A stretch of 25,888 bases of DNA from Alphaproteobacteria bacterium UBA1303. Its GTDB lineage: Bacteria > Pseudomonadota > Alphaproteobacteria > Micropepsales > Micropepsaceae. This document shows, one piece after another, positions 16,005 to 23,035 of the stretch. The DNA is taken from positions 1-25,888 of the forward strand of contig DBTZ01000065.1 in the NCBI GenBank assembly GCA_002307315.1, read 5' to 3'. Each line of letters begins with the position of its first letter. The stretch's first letter is position 1. Under the pieces are notes generated by a model, which made no database searches, had not been told where the DNA came from, and saw only the letters and a list, made by a program, of their open reading frames with translations. Both the position numbers and the translations under genes were made by a program.

Positions 16005-16505
16005 GTGAACACTAACGACAATCTCAAGACCGCCTTTGCCGGCGAAAGTCAGGCCAACCGCAAATACACCGCCTATGCCGAAAAGGCCGAAAAAGAGGGA
16101 CTGCCCGTGGTGGCCCGTCTGTTCCGCGCCATCGCCGCCGCCGAAGCCATTCACGCCAAAAATCATCTGCGGGCCTTGGACGGCGTAAAGTCCACCCTGG
16201 AAAATTTGACCGACGCCCAGGCCGGCGAGAAGTACGAAGTCACGGAAATGTATCCGCCGATGATCTCCACCGCCGAAACCGAGGGGGCAAAAAGCGCCGC
16301 CCGCTCGATGCGCTTCGCCTTCGAGGTCGAAAAGATCCATTACGAACTCTACGGCCAAGCGATCGAAGCGGTGAAGGCGGGAAAGGATTTTCGCGATCTT
16401 GCGATCCGCGTCTGCCCGGTGTGCGGTCACACCATCGTCGGCGATGCGCCGGACACCTGCCCGGTCTGCGGCTGCAAGGGAAGCCTCTATCAAGACATCG
16501 CATAG
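16005..16505 (+). CDS. Rubrerythrin (peroxide-reducing di-iron protein)
   Basis: A 166-residue rubrerythrin, a cytoplasmic non-haem iron protein reducing hydrogen peroxide. The N-terminal four-helix di-iron domain shows the Glu ligands in FAGESQANRKYTAYAEKA, AAAEAIHAKNHLRAL, and FEVEKIHYELY. The C-terminal rubredoxin-like domain binds one iron through CPVCG-x11-CPVCG (near residues 139-158). It starts with GTG at 16005, supported by GGAG 7 nt upstream. A strong terminator follows, so it is probably monocistronic. Rubrerythrins are commoner in anaerobes and microaerophiles; together with sodB this suggests exposure to fluctuating oxygen. Confidence 0.95.
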   Translation: MNTNDNLKTAFAGESQANRKYTAYAEKAEKEGLPVVARLFRAIAAAEAIHAKNHLRALDGVKSTLENLTDAQAGEKYEVTEMYPPMISTAETEGAKSAARSMRFAFEVEKIHYELYGQAIEAVKAGKDFRDLAIRVCPVCGHTIVGDAPDTCPVCGCKGSLYQDIA

Positions 16506-16592
16506 GCTGCTCTTTGGCCGGCGTCTTCGGCATCGCACCGATGACGTTCGCTCTCGGCATCGGCCGGTAATGCAAAATTTACCGACAGTACA

Positions 16593-16626
16593 AAGCCCAT
16601 CCGGCATCCGTCGGATGGGCTTTTTT
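16593..16626 (+). terminator. Intrinsic terminator of the rubrerythrin gene
   Basis: AAGCCCATCCG (16593-16603) pairs perfectly with CGGATGGGCTT (16612-16622) around an 8-nt loop, and the stem runs into TTTTTT. It is 90 nt behind the rubrerythrin stop. This is one of the clearest terminators in the window. Confidence 0.92.
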
Positions 16627-16775
16627 GGGGCAGCGTGCTCACGGCTTTGTGTAACTGCACATCATTTTAAGCGTGTCGGCAATTTGCGACAGTCCGAAAA
16701 ATCGGTAAGGCAGAGGCGCTCGGCCACCATATCGGATCGGCGGGGCGGCCACGGCATACGTTCAGGGAGAAAATC

Positions 16776-19256
16776 ATGATAATAAAGACACGAAGCATGC
16801 TGATGGCCGCCATTATGTGCGGCGGCATGGCGTCGGCCGCCGGGCTGCATCTGACCGATCAGGACTATTTCGACCGGCAAGGCTTGAGCGTTCTGGTGCA
16901 TCAGAACCCCTTCAGTACGGCCTTTTTCGATCAGAAGATGAGCGGCATCGAGATTATCCTCCACGGCGAACGCCTGGCCACCGACGGCGAAGTGCGCCTG
17001 ATGCCCACGCCGGAACAATGGGATCCGATTCCGACCTACCACGACCGCAAACGCGGCAAGGCGCTCGATCAAATTATCGTGTCCTCCGGCTACCCTGCCG
17101 ACAAACTGAAATACCGCATCGTGGTGACGGCGGAAGGCGACGGCTTCCGCATTGCGGTGCAGCTCGACAAGCCGCTGCCGGCGAAACTGGTGGGCAAGGC
17201 CGGTTTCAACCTCGACTTTCTGCCGACCAGCTATTTCGGCAAGAGCTTCATCTTCGACACCGTGTCCGGCGTGTTTCCGCGCCACCCCGAAGGCCCGATG
17301 AAGAAAAACACCGACGGCAGTCTGGAGCCGTTGCCGATCGCCTCGGGACGCGCGCTGACCCTGTCGCCGGAAGATCCGGCGACGCGGATCGCCATCGTCT
17401 CCGACAGCGGCGATGTGATGCTCTACGATGCCCGCAACAAGGCGCAGAACGGCTGGTTCGTGGTTCGCACCCTGATCCCGGCCGGCAAAACCAAGGATGC
17501 CGTGGTGTGGCACGTCAAGCCGAACGTCATTCCCGGCTGGACGAAACCGGCGGTGGTTTCGTTCAATCAGGTCGGCTATACGCCGGAGCGGCCGAAGGTG
17601 GCGATGGTCGAAACCGATCCCGCCGCTCAGAGCCCGGATGTCGCCGAAGTGCTCAAACTCGGCGCCGACGGCACCTACGCACCGGTATACGGCGCCAAGG
17701 TCAAGCCGTGGGGCCGCTGGATGCGCTACGATTACGCCAGCTTCGATTTCTCGCAGGTGCGCGAGCCGGGCATCTACGCCATCGCCTACGGTGGACGCAC
17801 CTTCAACCCCTTCCGCATCGCGCCCGACGTCTATGCCGGCATCTGGCATCACAGCATCGATACCTATCTGGCCGAACAAATGGATCATGTGGCGGTGCGC
17901 GAGAACTATCGCGTCTGGCACGGACCTTCGCACCTCGACGACGCCCGCCAAGCGCCGCCCAACTACGAGCATTTCGACGTCTACAGCATGGGGCCGAATA
18001 CGGATTCGCCCTTTAAGCCGGGCGAGCACATTCCCGGCCTCAACGTCGGCGGCTGGTTCGACGCCGGCGACTTCGACATCCGCACCGAAACCCACACCAA
18101 GGTGATCGGCGACCTGACGAAAACGCGCGAGCAGTTCGGCGCCGATTGGGACAATCTGTCGGTCGACGAAACGGCGCGGCAGGTCCGCATCCGCGAGCCC
18201 GACGGCGTGCCCGACCTCGTCCAACAGGTCAAACACGGCGTGCTGGCGATCCTGGCCCAATACGACACCTTCGGCCACGCCATCCCCGGCATCGTGGCGC
18301 CGACGCTGGAGCAATACACCCATCTCGGCGATGCCGGTTCGAAGACCGACCGCATGATCTATTCGGACAAGCTGGGGCCACTCGAAAACGACGGCATCCA
18401 TTCCGGCGTGCCCGACGACCGTTGGGCCTTCACCACCCACCTCACCTCGCTGGACTACAGCGCGGTGGCGGCACTGGCGCAGGCCAGCCGGGTCTTGCGC
18501 GGCTATGACGATGCCTTGGCCGAACGCTGCCTGAAGACGGCGCTGGACACCTGGAAGAAGGAACAGACGGGCAAACCCTCGAACCCCGATTGGAAACGCG
18601 GCTTCACCGCGGGGCCGCTCGAAGCCGAGGAAGCCATGGCCGCGGTCGAGCTGGTAATCGCCACCCAAGGGCGCCCCGACATCAAAGCGCGGCTGATGGA
18701 AAAGCTTCCGGCGATCGAGAAGTTCTTCATGTTCGTCGGCGCCGAGGCCGTGCGCGCCATTCCGCTGATGGGCGACGATTATCGCAACGCCCTGGCCAAG
18801 ATGACCGCCGACTATAAAACGAGGCTGGACGGAATGACGGCAAGAACACCGTTCGGGGTTCCGGTAGTCACAGGCGCGTGGGCCGGCTCCTCGCTGGTCG
18901 CGAATTTCGGCGCCCAGATGTATCAGTTGCATCGGGCCTTCCCCGACATCGTCGGCACCGGCTACACGTTCGACGCCCTCGATTATCTGCTTGGCCGGCA
19001 TGCGGTATCGAACCTGTCGCTGGTATCGGCGACGGGAACCGAATCCAAGCTGATCGGCTACGGCAACAACCGGGCGGACTATACTTTCATCCCCGGCGCG
19101 ATGGTGCCGGGCGTGCTGATCGTCAAACCCGACTTTCCCGAGCTGAAGGACAAGTGGCCGTTCCTTTGGTACGAAAACGAATACGTCGTCGATGCCGCCA
19201 CCGGGTTCACCCTGCTGGCGAACGCAGCCGAAGCGGCAACGAAGGAAAAACCTTGA
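16776..19256 (+). CDS. Exported glycoside hydrolase family 9 protein
   Basis: An 826-residue secreted or periplasmic GH9 enzyme, probably acting on beta-glucans or related oligosaccharides with inversion. A signal peptide (MLMAAIMCGGMASAAG) leads into a beta-rich region of about 235 residues, then the Ig-like N-terminal domain usual in GH9 (VVSFNQVGYTPERPKVAMVE, about residues 260-350), then the alpha/alpha-barrel. The catalytic base motif GGWFDAGDFD has DAGD at 429-432, and the catalytic acid lies in WYENEYVVDAATGF (Glu800/Glu802). The canonical HHR substrate motif is replaced by GYGNNRADYTFIPGA, so specificity may differ from classical endoglucanases. GGGAG lies 7 nt before the ATG. No other carbohydrate genes adjoin it. 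Confidence 0.92.
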   Translation: MIIKTRSMLMAAIMCGGMASAAGLHLTDQDYFDRQGLSVLVHQNPFSTAFFDQKMSGIEIILHGERLATDGEVRLMPTPEQWDPIPTYHDRKRGKALDQIIVSSGYPADKLKYRIVVTAEGDGFRIAVQLDKPLPAKLVGKAGFNLDFLPTSYFGKSFIFDTVSGVFPRHPEGPMKKNTDGSLEPLPIASGRALTLSPEDPATRIAIVSDSGDVMLYDARNKAQNGWFVVRTLIPAGKTKDAVVWHVKPNVIPGWTKPAVVSFNQVGYTPERPKVAMVETDPAAQSPDVAEVLKLGADGTYAPVYGAKVKPWGRWMRYDYASFDFSQVREPGIYAIAYGGRTFNPFRIAPDVYAGIWHHSIDTYLAEQMDHVAVRENYRVWHGPSHLDDARQAPPNYEHFDVYSMGPNTDSPFKPGEHIPGLNVGGWFDAGDFDIRTETHTKVIGDLTKTREQFGADWDNLSVDETARQVRIREPDGVPDLVQQVKHGVLAILAQYDTFGHAIPGIVAPTLEQYTHLGDAGSKTDRMIYSDKLGPLENDGIHSGVPDDRWAFTTHLTSLDYSAVAALAQASRVLRGYDDALAERCLKTALDTWKKEQTGKPSNPDWKRGFTAGPLEAEEAMAAVELVIATQGRPDIKARLMEKLPAIEKFFMFVGAEAVRAIPLMGDDYRNALAKMTADYKTRLDGMTARTPFGVPVVTGAWAGSSLVANFGAQMYQLHRAFPDIVGTGYTFDALDYLLGRHAVSNLSLVSATGTESKLIGYGNNRADYTFIPGAMVPGVLIVKPDFPELKDKWPFLWYENEYVVDAATGFTLLANAAEAATKEKP

Positions 19257-19341
19257 ACCGCAGGGCGCACGATTGGCCCCGCCAAAACGGGGCCAACCCC
19301 ATTTGCCGTAATTGTTAGTCTTTTATAAACGCAGGCCTTGA

Positions 19342-19661
19342 GCGCATTCCGGCGAAGTGGAATCCGGTTCGCCGCAAAAATGCGCGGCAACAAAGAAAGC
19401 TACAGCCAATTACGGTTCTTAATGACCGGAATTGGCTGTAGGTGTTTTAGTCCCGGGTTTTATACGGACGTGCATTGGTAATGACCTATGCACGTCCGAG
19501 CGGCCAAACGGCCGTAAGCGCCATATAACGCGAAAAAGCCCGCGTGGCGTTTGAACGCCATAAAGCTGCTTGGGGTCTTTCCCATGCAGCTTGGTATTAA
19601 TGGTGAACTATTGGCCGCCCCGTACAAACCGACAAGCCCCGACGCCGCAAATGGTGGGGCT
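19342..19661. repeat. Array of at least six consecutive stem-loops
   Basis: This 408-bp gene-free gap (19257-19664) is filled with inverted repeats. They are: GCGCATT/AATGCGC enclosing CGGCGAA/TTCGCCG (19342-19385); CTACAGCCAATT/AATTGGCTGTAG with inner CGGT/ACCG (19400-19441); CGGACGTGCAT/ATGCACGTCCG with inner GGT/ACC (19465-19498); CGGCC/GGCCG (19501-19514); TGGCGTT/AACGCCA (19545-19560); AAGCTGC/GCAGCTT with inner TGGG/CCCA (19563-19592); and AGCCCC/GGGGCT (19635-19661). Three share the same design of a long perfect outer stem, one mismatch and a short inner stem. Some could act as terminators between the convergent genes, but the number is far above need. No coding gene is supported. Confidence 0.75.
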
Positions 19662-19664
19662 ACA

Positions 19665-20183
19665 TCAGGCCTTCCTCTTTCCAAACAACCAGAATTCGAA
19701 CCTTTTGATCAGGAGCATGATGACGGGGCCAGCCAGCGCCAGCTGCGTTGCGGTGAAATGTATGCGGGTATCACCATTGCACACCGGGCCAAGACAGCCG
19801 TCAAATGCCAGCCCGACAAACCAGAGCAGGTAAGTCAGGGCAAGAACGATATACATCAACCGTTTGTTTTTCAGCGCCAGAAAATGGATCAGAACATAGG
19901 CAGCAAGAAAAACAATAACGACCGCGACGCTTATGAAATCCGCCTTGTCAGCATTTTGAATTACTTCTGCAACCCCATTTGCCTTATGTATTAAATAGCC
20001 TTTGATGAAGTTTTCACACAACTCATAGAGTGCCACCAGATAGAAAAAGCATTCAAAAAGCAGTGGTGACGCCAGAATGACGTACCCGCATCCGGCGTTA
20101 TCGTCGCCGCCGCTCTGGTTCCCTTTGGCCGCTTCATGGATAAATGCAACATCAATGAGATCCTGTATGCCCTTATTGACCAT
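19665..20183 (-). CDS. Accessory membrane protein, 172 aa, function unknown
   Basis: A hydrophobic protein with about four membrane spans: CGYVILASPLLFECFFYLVALYELC, DFISVAVVIVFLAAYVLIHFLAL, LMYIVLALTYLLWFVGLAF and ALAGPVIMLLIKRFEFWLF, ending in a basic GKRKA tail. The start ATG at 20183 has GGAG 7 nt upstream; an upstream in-frame ATG at 20195 has no site. Codon use and base composition are more AT-rich than in the GH9 gene beside it, suggesting acquisition. No family is recognised, and nothing nearby shows a function. Confidence 0.68.
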   Translation of the reverse strand: MVNKGIQDLIDVAFIHEAAKGNQSGGDDNAGCGYVILASPLLFECFFYLVALYELCENFIKGYLIHKANGVAEVIQNADKADFISVAVVIVFLAAYVLIHFLALKNKRLMYIVLALTYLLWFVGLAFDGCLGPVCNGDTRIHFTATQLALAGPVIMLLIKRFEFWLFGKRKA

Positions 20184-20348
20184 TGTCTGCTCCATTACAC
20201 ATAAAACGTCCGACTAAACTTTGCCGCGCCCCGGCGTAGCGATGTCATCCCCGGGCACCGTGAAATTTCTAATGGCCAGAATCTGAACGGGACATTAATG
20301 GCAACCGCCGGATGCGTTTGGCATCGACCTTTCATCCTGCTCGTCGCG

Positions 20349-20435
20349 AAAAACGTGAATCCGCCGATAGCCACAACGCACCCGCGTTTCGCCAATCTCC
20401 TTGATCCGCTGTTTTAGATCAGCCTGCTCACGCCT
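20349..20435 (-). pseudogene. Fragment of an IS3-family transposase (OrfB)
   Basis: About 29 residues on the minus strand read REQADLKQRIKEIGETRVRCGYRRIHVF, matching the well-known RIREIAETRVRYGYRRIHVLL stretch of IS3-family (IS407-like) OrfB transposases, just ahead of the DDE catalytic core. The match stops abruptly after HVF, before the usual LLRREGW, and on the other side it ends where the brnA-like reading frame begins. No terminal repeats or second ORF remain. This is a scrap of an old insertion element. Confidence 0.65.
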
Positions 20436-20453
20436 GACGACGACATTCCCGAA

Positions 20454-20711
20454 ATGACGGAAGCGGACTTCGCCCGCGCCCGCCCGATGAAGGATGTCAT
20501 GCCGCAAATCGTCGAGGCGATGAAGCGCGGACGCGGCCGGCCGAAGCTGGAAACGCCGAAGGCACGCGTCCCGCGGCGTCTCGATAGCGAGGTCGTCGCC
20601 GCCTACAAGGCGACCGGCGAAGGCTGGCAATCGCGGATCAACGACACCCTCGCCCACGCCATCGGCATCAAAAAAACCAAACCGCGCGCGAGAGCGGAGA
20701 AGCGGGCTTGA
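20454..20711 (+). CDS. BrnA-like antitoxin, probably 5'-truncated and orphan
   Basis: An 85-residue BrnA-type antitoxin. The family signature is clear: MTEADFARARPMKDVMPQIVEA, RGRGRPKLETPKARVPRRL, then SEVVAAYKATGEGWQSRINDTL, a ribbon-helix-helix-like DNA-binding end. In functional modules BrnA follows the RNase toxin BrnT. No brnT is present: the sequence upstream is the IS3 transposase scrap. The frame is open a little further upstream (TPDDDIPE before the ATG), which looks like the original BrnA N-terminus cut at about 20435. There is no clear ribosome-binding site at the ATG. It may be silent, or act as an anti-toxin against related systems. Confidence 0.78.
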   Translation: MTEADFARARPMKDVMPQIVEAMKRGRGRPKLETPKARVPRRLDSEVVAAYKATGEGWQSRINDTLAHAIGIKKTKPRARAEKRA

Positions 20712-20741
20712 TGATAGCTGCTGCCACCAAGGTGCGGCGCG

Positions 20742-20764
20742 GATAAGGCGCTTTGAAGCCTAAC
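20742..20764. repeat. Direct repeat, left copy (flanks hicAB)
   Basis: GATAAGG-CGCTTTGAAGC-CTAAC at 20742-20764 recurs at 21805-21828 with one extra G and one C/G change. The copies lie about 1.06 kb apart, the first 30 nt behind the brnA-like gene and the second about 210 nt behind hicB. The core CGCTT-TG-AAGCG can form a small hairpin in the right copy. Confidence 0.6.
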
Positions 20765-20842
20765 AGTTCTTTTGCCCCGCCGCCGCGCCTCCATTTCAGT
20801 ATCAACCATTCACAAAACTACACATCTATACACAAATTTCTC

Positions 20843-20878
20843 TTGAAATCACCCGCCGTAGTGTGTATCTATACACAC
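20843..20878 (+). promoter_or_regulatory. hicAB promoter with overlapping palindromic operator
   Basis: A sigma70-like promoter is visible: TTGAAA at 20843-20848, 17-bp spacing, TATCTA at 20866-20871. The perfect inverted repeat GTGTGTAT-CT-ATACACAC (20861-20878) covers the -10 box and ends 15 nt before the hicA ATG. A half-site copy, ATCTATACACA, lies upstream at 20824-20834. This is what is expected for autorepression by the DNA-binding antitoxin HicB. Confidence 0.75.
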
Positions 20879-20893
20879 AAGAAAGGCGGTGAC

Positions 20894-21100
20894 ATGGGAA
20901 ATCGGGGAACAAAGTCGGCGAAGGAAATCCTGAAGCGCTTGCAAGCTGACGGCTGGCAAATCAAGCGCACCGGCCCCGGCGACCATGTGCAGCTTTTTCA
21001 TCAGACGAAGCCCGGTCGCGTCACCCTCGACATGGGCGCACGCGACATCCCGATAGAAACTCTTCGGAGTATTTACAGGCAGGCGGGGTGGGAGTGGTAA
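20894..21100 (+). CDS. hicA: HicA toxin (mRNA interferase)
   Basis: A 68-residue HicA-family toxin, an RNase with a dsRBD-like fold that cuts mRNA independently of translation. Family features: SAKEILKRLQADGWQIKRTGPGDHVQLFHQ, with the catalytic His expected at His31, then KPGRVTLDM and DIPIETLRSIYRQAGW. The ATG at 20894 is preceded by AAGGCGG. In hicAB modules the toxin commonly comes first, as here. It is followed by the hicB-like antitoxin after 71 nt. Confidence 0.93.
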   Translation: MGNRGTKSAKEILKRLQADGWQIKRTGPGDHVQLFHQTKPGRVTLDMGARDIPIETLRSIYRQAGWEW

Positions 21101-21171
21101 CACCCCCTCGCCCTTATGATCGACCGGCCACGGCGGCAACGCCGACCCGGTATTATGAATGGGAGCAGAAA

Positions 21172-21591
21172 ATGGAACGGCAAATCTGGGCGCTGATTCA
21201 TACCGCAAAAAAGGATGGCAAGGACGTGTACGGCATCTCGTTCCCCGACTTTGCCGGTGTCGCCAGCGGCGGGACGAGCATGGAAGAAGCGCTCGAACGC
21301 GGCCGCGCCACTCTCGCCTTTCACCTCGCCGGGCTGGCAGAGGATGGCGAGGACATCCCGGCACCCCGCCCCCTCGATGCGCTGCGCGAGGATACTGACG
21401 TGCAAGACGCCATTCGCACCGAGGGTGCCATCGTCGCCCAGGTGCCGGTCGATTTACCCGGCAAGCCGGTGCGCGTGAATATTTCGGTCGAAGATAGTCT
21501 GCTGGCGGCGATTGATCGCGCGGCCAAAGCCGCCGGACAAACCCGTTCAGGATTTATCGCCGAAGCGGCGCGAGCGCGGCTCAAGGCATAA
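21172..21591 (+). CDS. hicB: HicB antitoxin with ribbon-helix-helix domain
   Basis: A 139-residue HicB antitoxin that should neutralise HicA and repress the operon. The N-terminal partially degraded RNase H-like fold is seen in YGISFPDFAGVASGGTSMEEALERGRATLAFHLAGL. The C-terminus is a ribbon-helix-helix DNA-binding domain (VRVNISVEDSLLAAIDRAAKAAGQTRSGFIAEAARARL). The ATG at 21172 has GGGAG 6 nt upstream. The operator for such a protein is the palindrome at 20861-20878. The gene has intact reading frame and normal length, so the module is probably active. Confidence 0.93.
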   Translation: MERQIWALIHTAKKDGKDVYGISFPDFAGVASGGTSMEEALERGRATLAFHLAGLAEDGEDIPAPRPLDALREDTDVQDAIRTEGAIVAQVPVDLPGKPVRVNISVEDSLLAAIDRAAKAAGQTRSGFIAEAARARLKA

Positions 21592-21647
21592 AAAAGCCCG
21601 TCAGGACAAAAAAACACCTTTCAGCAGATACACAGAATAGGCCGTTT

Positions 21648-21687
21648 TTGGCGGCAAATCAGCAAGGTGCGAGTCTTGATTCGCCAA
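21648..21687. repeat. Stem-loop behind hicB
   Basis: TTGGCG (21648-21653) and AATCA (21657-21661) pair with TGATT (21677-21681) and CGCCAA (21682-21687), an 11-bp stem with a 3-nt bulge. There is no T-run after it on either strand. It belongs to the 385-bp gene-free stretch 21592-21976, which also holds the left att copy and the right GATAAGG repeat. Confidence 0.5.
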
Positions 21688-21741
21688 CGTGCGGCGGGAA
21701 TTCAAAATAGCCGCATTAAATCAATATGTTAAAATAGAAGA

Positions 21742-21756
21742 TGGTGCGGTCGAGAA
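21742..21756. repeat. attL-like copy of the tRNA-Leu 3' end
   Basis: TGGTGCGGTCGAGAA here is identical to 23843-23857, which is the CCA end and acceptor stem of tRNA-Leu read from the plus strand. The likeness extends leftward imperfectly (TCAATATGTTA-AAAT versus TCAATACGTTATAAAAT). This is the pattern left by integration into the 3' end of a tRNA gene. Confidence 0.8.
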
Positions 21757-21804
21757 AAGTTGCATCACGCAGCAATTTCAATGCGTTAGCCGGAAAGTGT
21801 GGTT

Positions 21805-21828
21805 GATAAGGGCGCTTTGAAGCGTAAC
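21805..21828. repeat. Direct repeat, right copy (flanks hicAB)
   Basis: Second copy of the repeat described at 20742-20764, reading GATAAGGGCGCTTTG followed by AAGCGTAAC. It lies between the left att copy and the parA-like gene. Confidence 0.6.
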
Positions 21829-21976
21829 GGCCATTTAGCGGGACGACCACACCACATAGTCCCCCTAGCCAGCACACAAACCATCCTGAGCCACGAGAAA
21901 ACTATGGCTTCTGAGGTCTCGCAGTTTCACAACCGGTCGTTTAGTATCTCATAAAGGGCAAAGCGAGGTTCGGGTC

Positions 21977-23035
21977 ATGGCAATATTAATCAGTCTCTTC
22001 AACCATAAGGGCGGAGTTAGCAAGACGACGACGGCCTTCAACCTCGGTTGGATGCTTGCGCGTAAAAACAAGAAGGTCATGCTTGTTGACTGTGACCCAC
22101 AATGCAACCTGACAGGCATGGTACTCGGTCTCAAGGACCTCGAGTCTGCGGATATCATTCAAGGCAAGCGTGATGGTAAGCCGCTCAACGTCAAGGATGG
22201 TCTACTCCCTGCATTTGAATCTCAACCAATACCCCTTGCTCCAGTGGAATTGACGCGCATAGGGAACAATGACCAGCTATTTCTTCTCCCGGGCCATATC
22301 GGCCTGGCTGAATACGAGGTGACGCTCGGCATAGCTCAAGAATTATCTGGATCGGTTGTGACACTGAAGAACCTTCCAGGATCGATCCGACATCTGCTGA
22401 ATCTCACGGCCGAAGTTCACGAAATCGACTACATCATTGTGGATATGTCCCCGAGTTTAGGTGCGTTAAACCAAAACCTCCTGTCGGTGAGCGACTATTT
22501 TCTTATCCCGATGCATCCCGATTATTTTTCAAACATGGCAATCGGTTCACTGTCGAACGTATTGCCGAAATGGCGGAATTGGGCCATCACCGCCGCCAAC
22601 AATCCTGTGCTGATGAGCGCCGCCTACCCATTCCCCAAAGTTTGTCCAAAATTACTTGGCTATATAGTCCAAAAGTACCGACCACGGGGCGGGGTACCTT
22701 CGCGTGCTTTTCAGACCTGGATAGATGAATTGGAAACCAATGTTGCCGAGCAACTTATTCCTGCGCTTGAAAAAGCAGGAATGACGCTCGACAAAAAGGT
22801 ATATCAGAAGGCCAATATCGGTCTGAACCACCCAATGCTCCAAATGCCGGACTTCAATTCACTCATAGCCAAGTCACAGGAGTATCAGGTACCAATCTTC
22901 GAACTCACGGCGGAGCAACTCGAACAGGTTGGGGTGGTCCTACAGACCACGCAGAATTCTCAAAATGAATTCCGGCGCCTATTTAGCGAGGCCGCTGATA
23001 AAGTCATCACAGCTATCGATGCAGACCGCAATTGA
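21977..23035 (+). CDS. ParA/Soj-like ATPase of a tRNA-borne island
   Basis: A 352-residue ATPase of the ParA/MinD (SIMIBI) class, longer than chromosomal ParA (about 260 aa). The deviant Walker A motif KGGVSKTT starts at Lys11, with the second Lys at 16; Walker A' is VMLVDCDPQ (Asp38, Asp40) and Walker B is DYIIVDMSPSLG (Asp156). An insertion and a C-terminal extension (after about residue 250) distinguish it from plasmid partition proteins. There is no parB or centromere-like repeat array. GAGG lies 8 nt before the ATG. Its end overlaps the HEPN gene by 17 nt, so the two are likely co-translated. Lower GC than neighbours fits horizontal gain. A role as an ATP-dependent sensor or controller of the HEPN partner is inference. 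Confidence 0.9.
   Translation: MAILISLFNHKGGVSKTTTAFNLGWMLARKNKKVMLVDCDPQCNLTGMVLGLKDLESADIIQGKRDGKPLNVKDGLLPAFESQPIPLAPVELTRIGNNDQLFLLPGHIGLAEYEVTLGIAQELSGSVVTLKNLPGSIRHLLNLTAEVHEIDYIIVDMSPSLGALNQNLLSVSDYFLIPMHPDYFSNMAIGSLSNVLPKWRNWAITAANNPVLMSAAYPFPKVCPKLLGYIVQKYRPRGGVPSRAFQTWIDELETNVAEQLIPALEKAGMTLDKKVYQKANIGLNHPMLQMPDFNSLIAKSQEYQVPIFELTAEQLEQVGVVLQTTQNSQNEFRRLFSEAADKVITAIDADRN

Noticed and set aside
16662..19001. Very long open frame (779 codons) antisense to the GH9 gene
   Set aside because: The GH9 protein is unmistakable on the plus strand; the antisense frame is His/Arg/Gly-rich with no recognisable motif, a known effect of GC-rich codon use.
20196..20395. 66-codon minus-strand frame between the membrane protein and the IS scrap
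   Set aside because: No family features and no ribosome-binding site; probably debris from the insertion element.
20758..20900. Integron attC site suggested by GCCTAAC near toxin-antitoxin genes
   Set aside because: GCCTAAC fits an R'' core, but no matching GTTRRRY core occurs at a suitable distance, and the right repeat copy (GCGTAAC) does not fit.
21977..23035. Chromosomal or plasmid partition ParA, implying a replicon
   Set aside because: No parB, parS-like repeats or replication gene; the protein is elongated and overlaps a HEPN gene inside a tRNA-bounded insertion.
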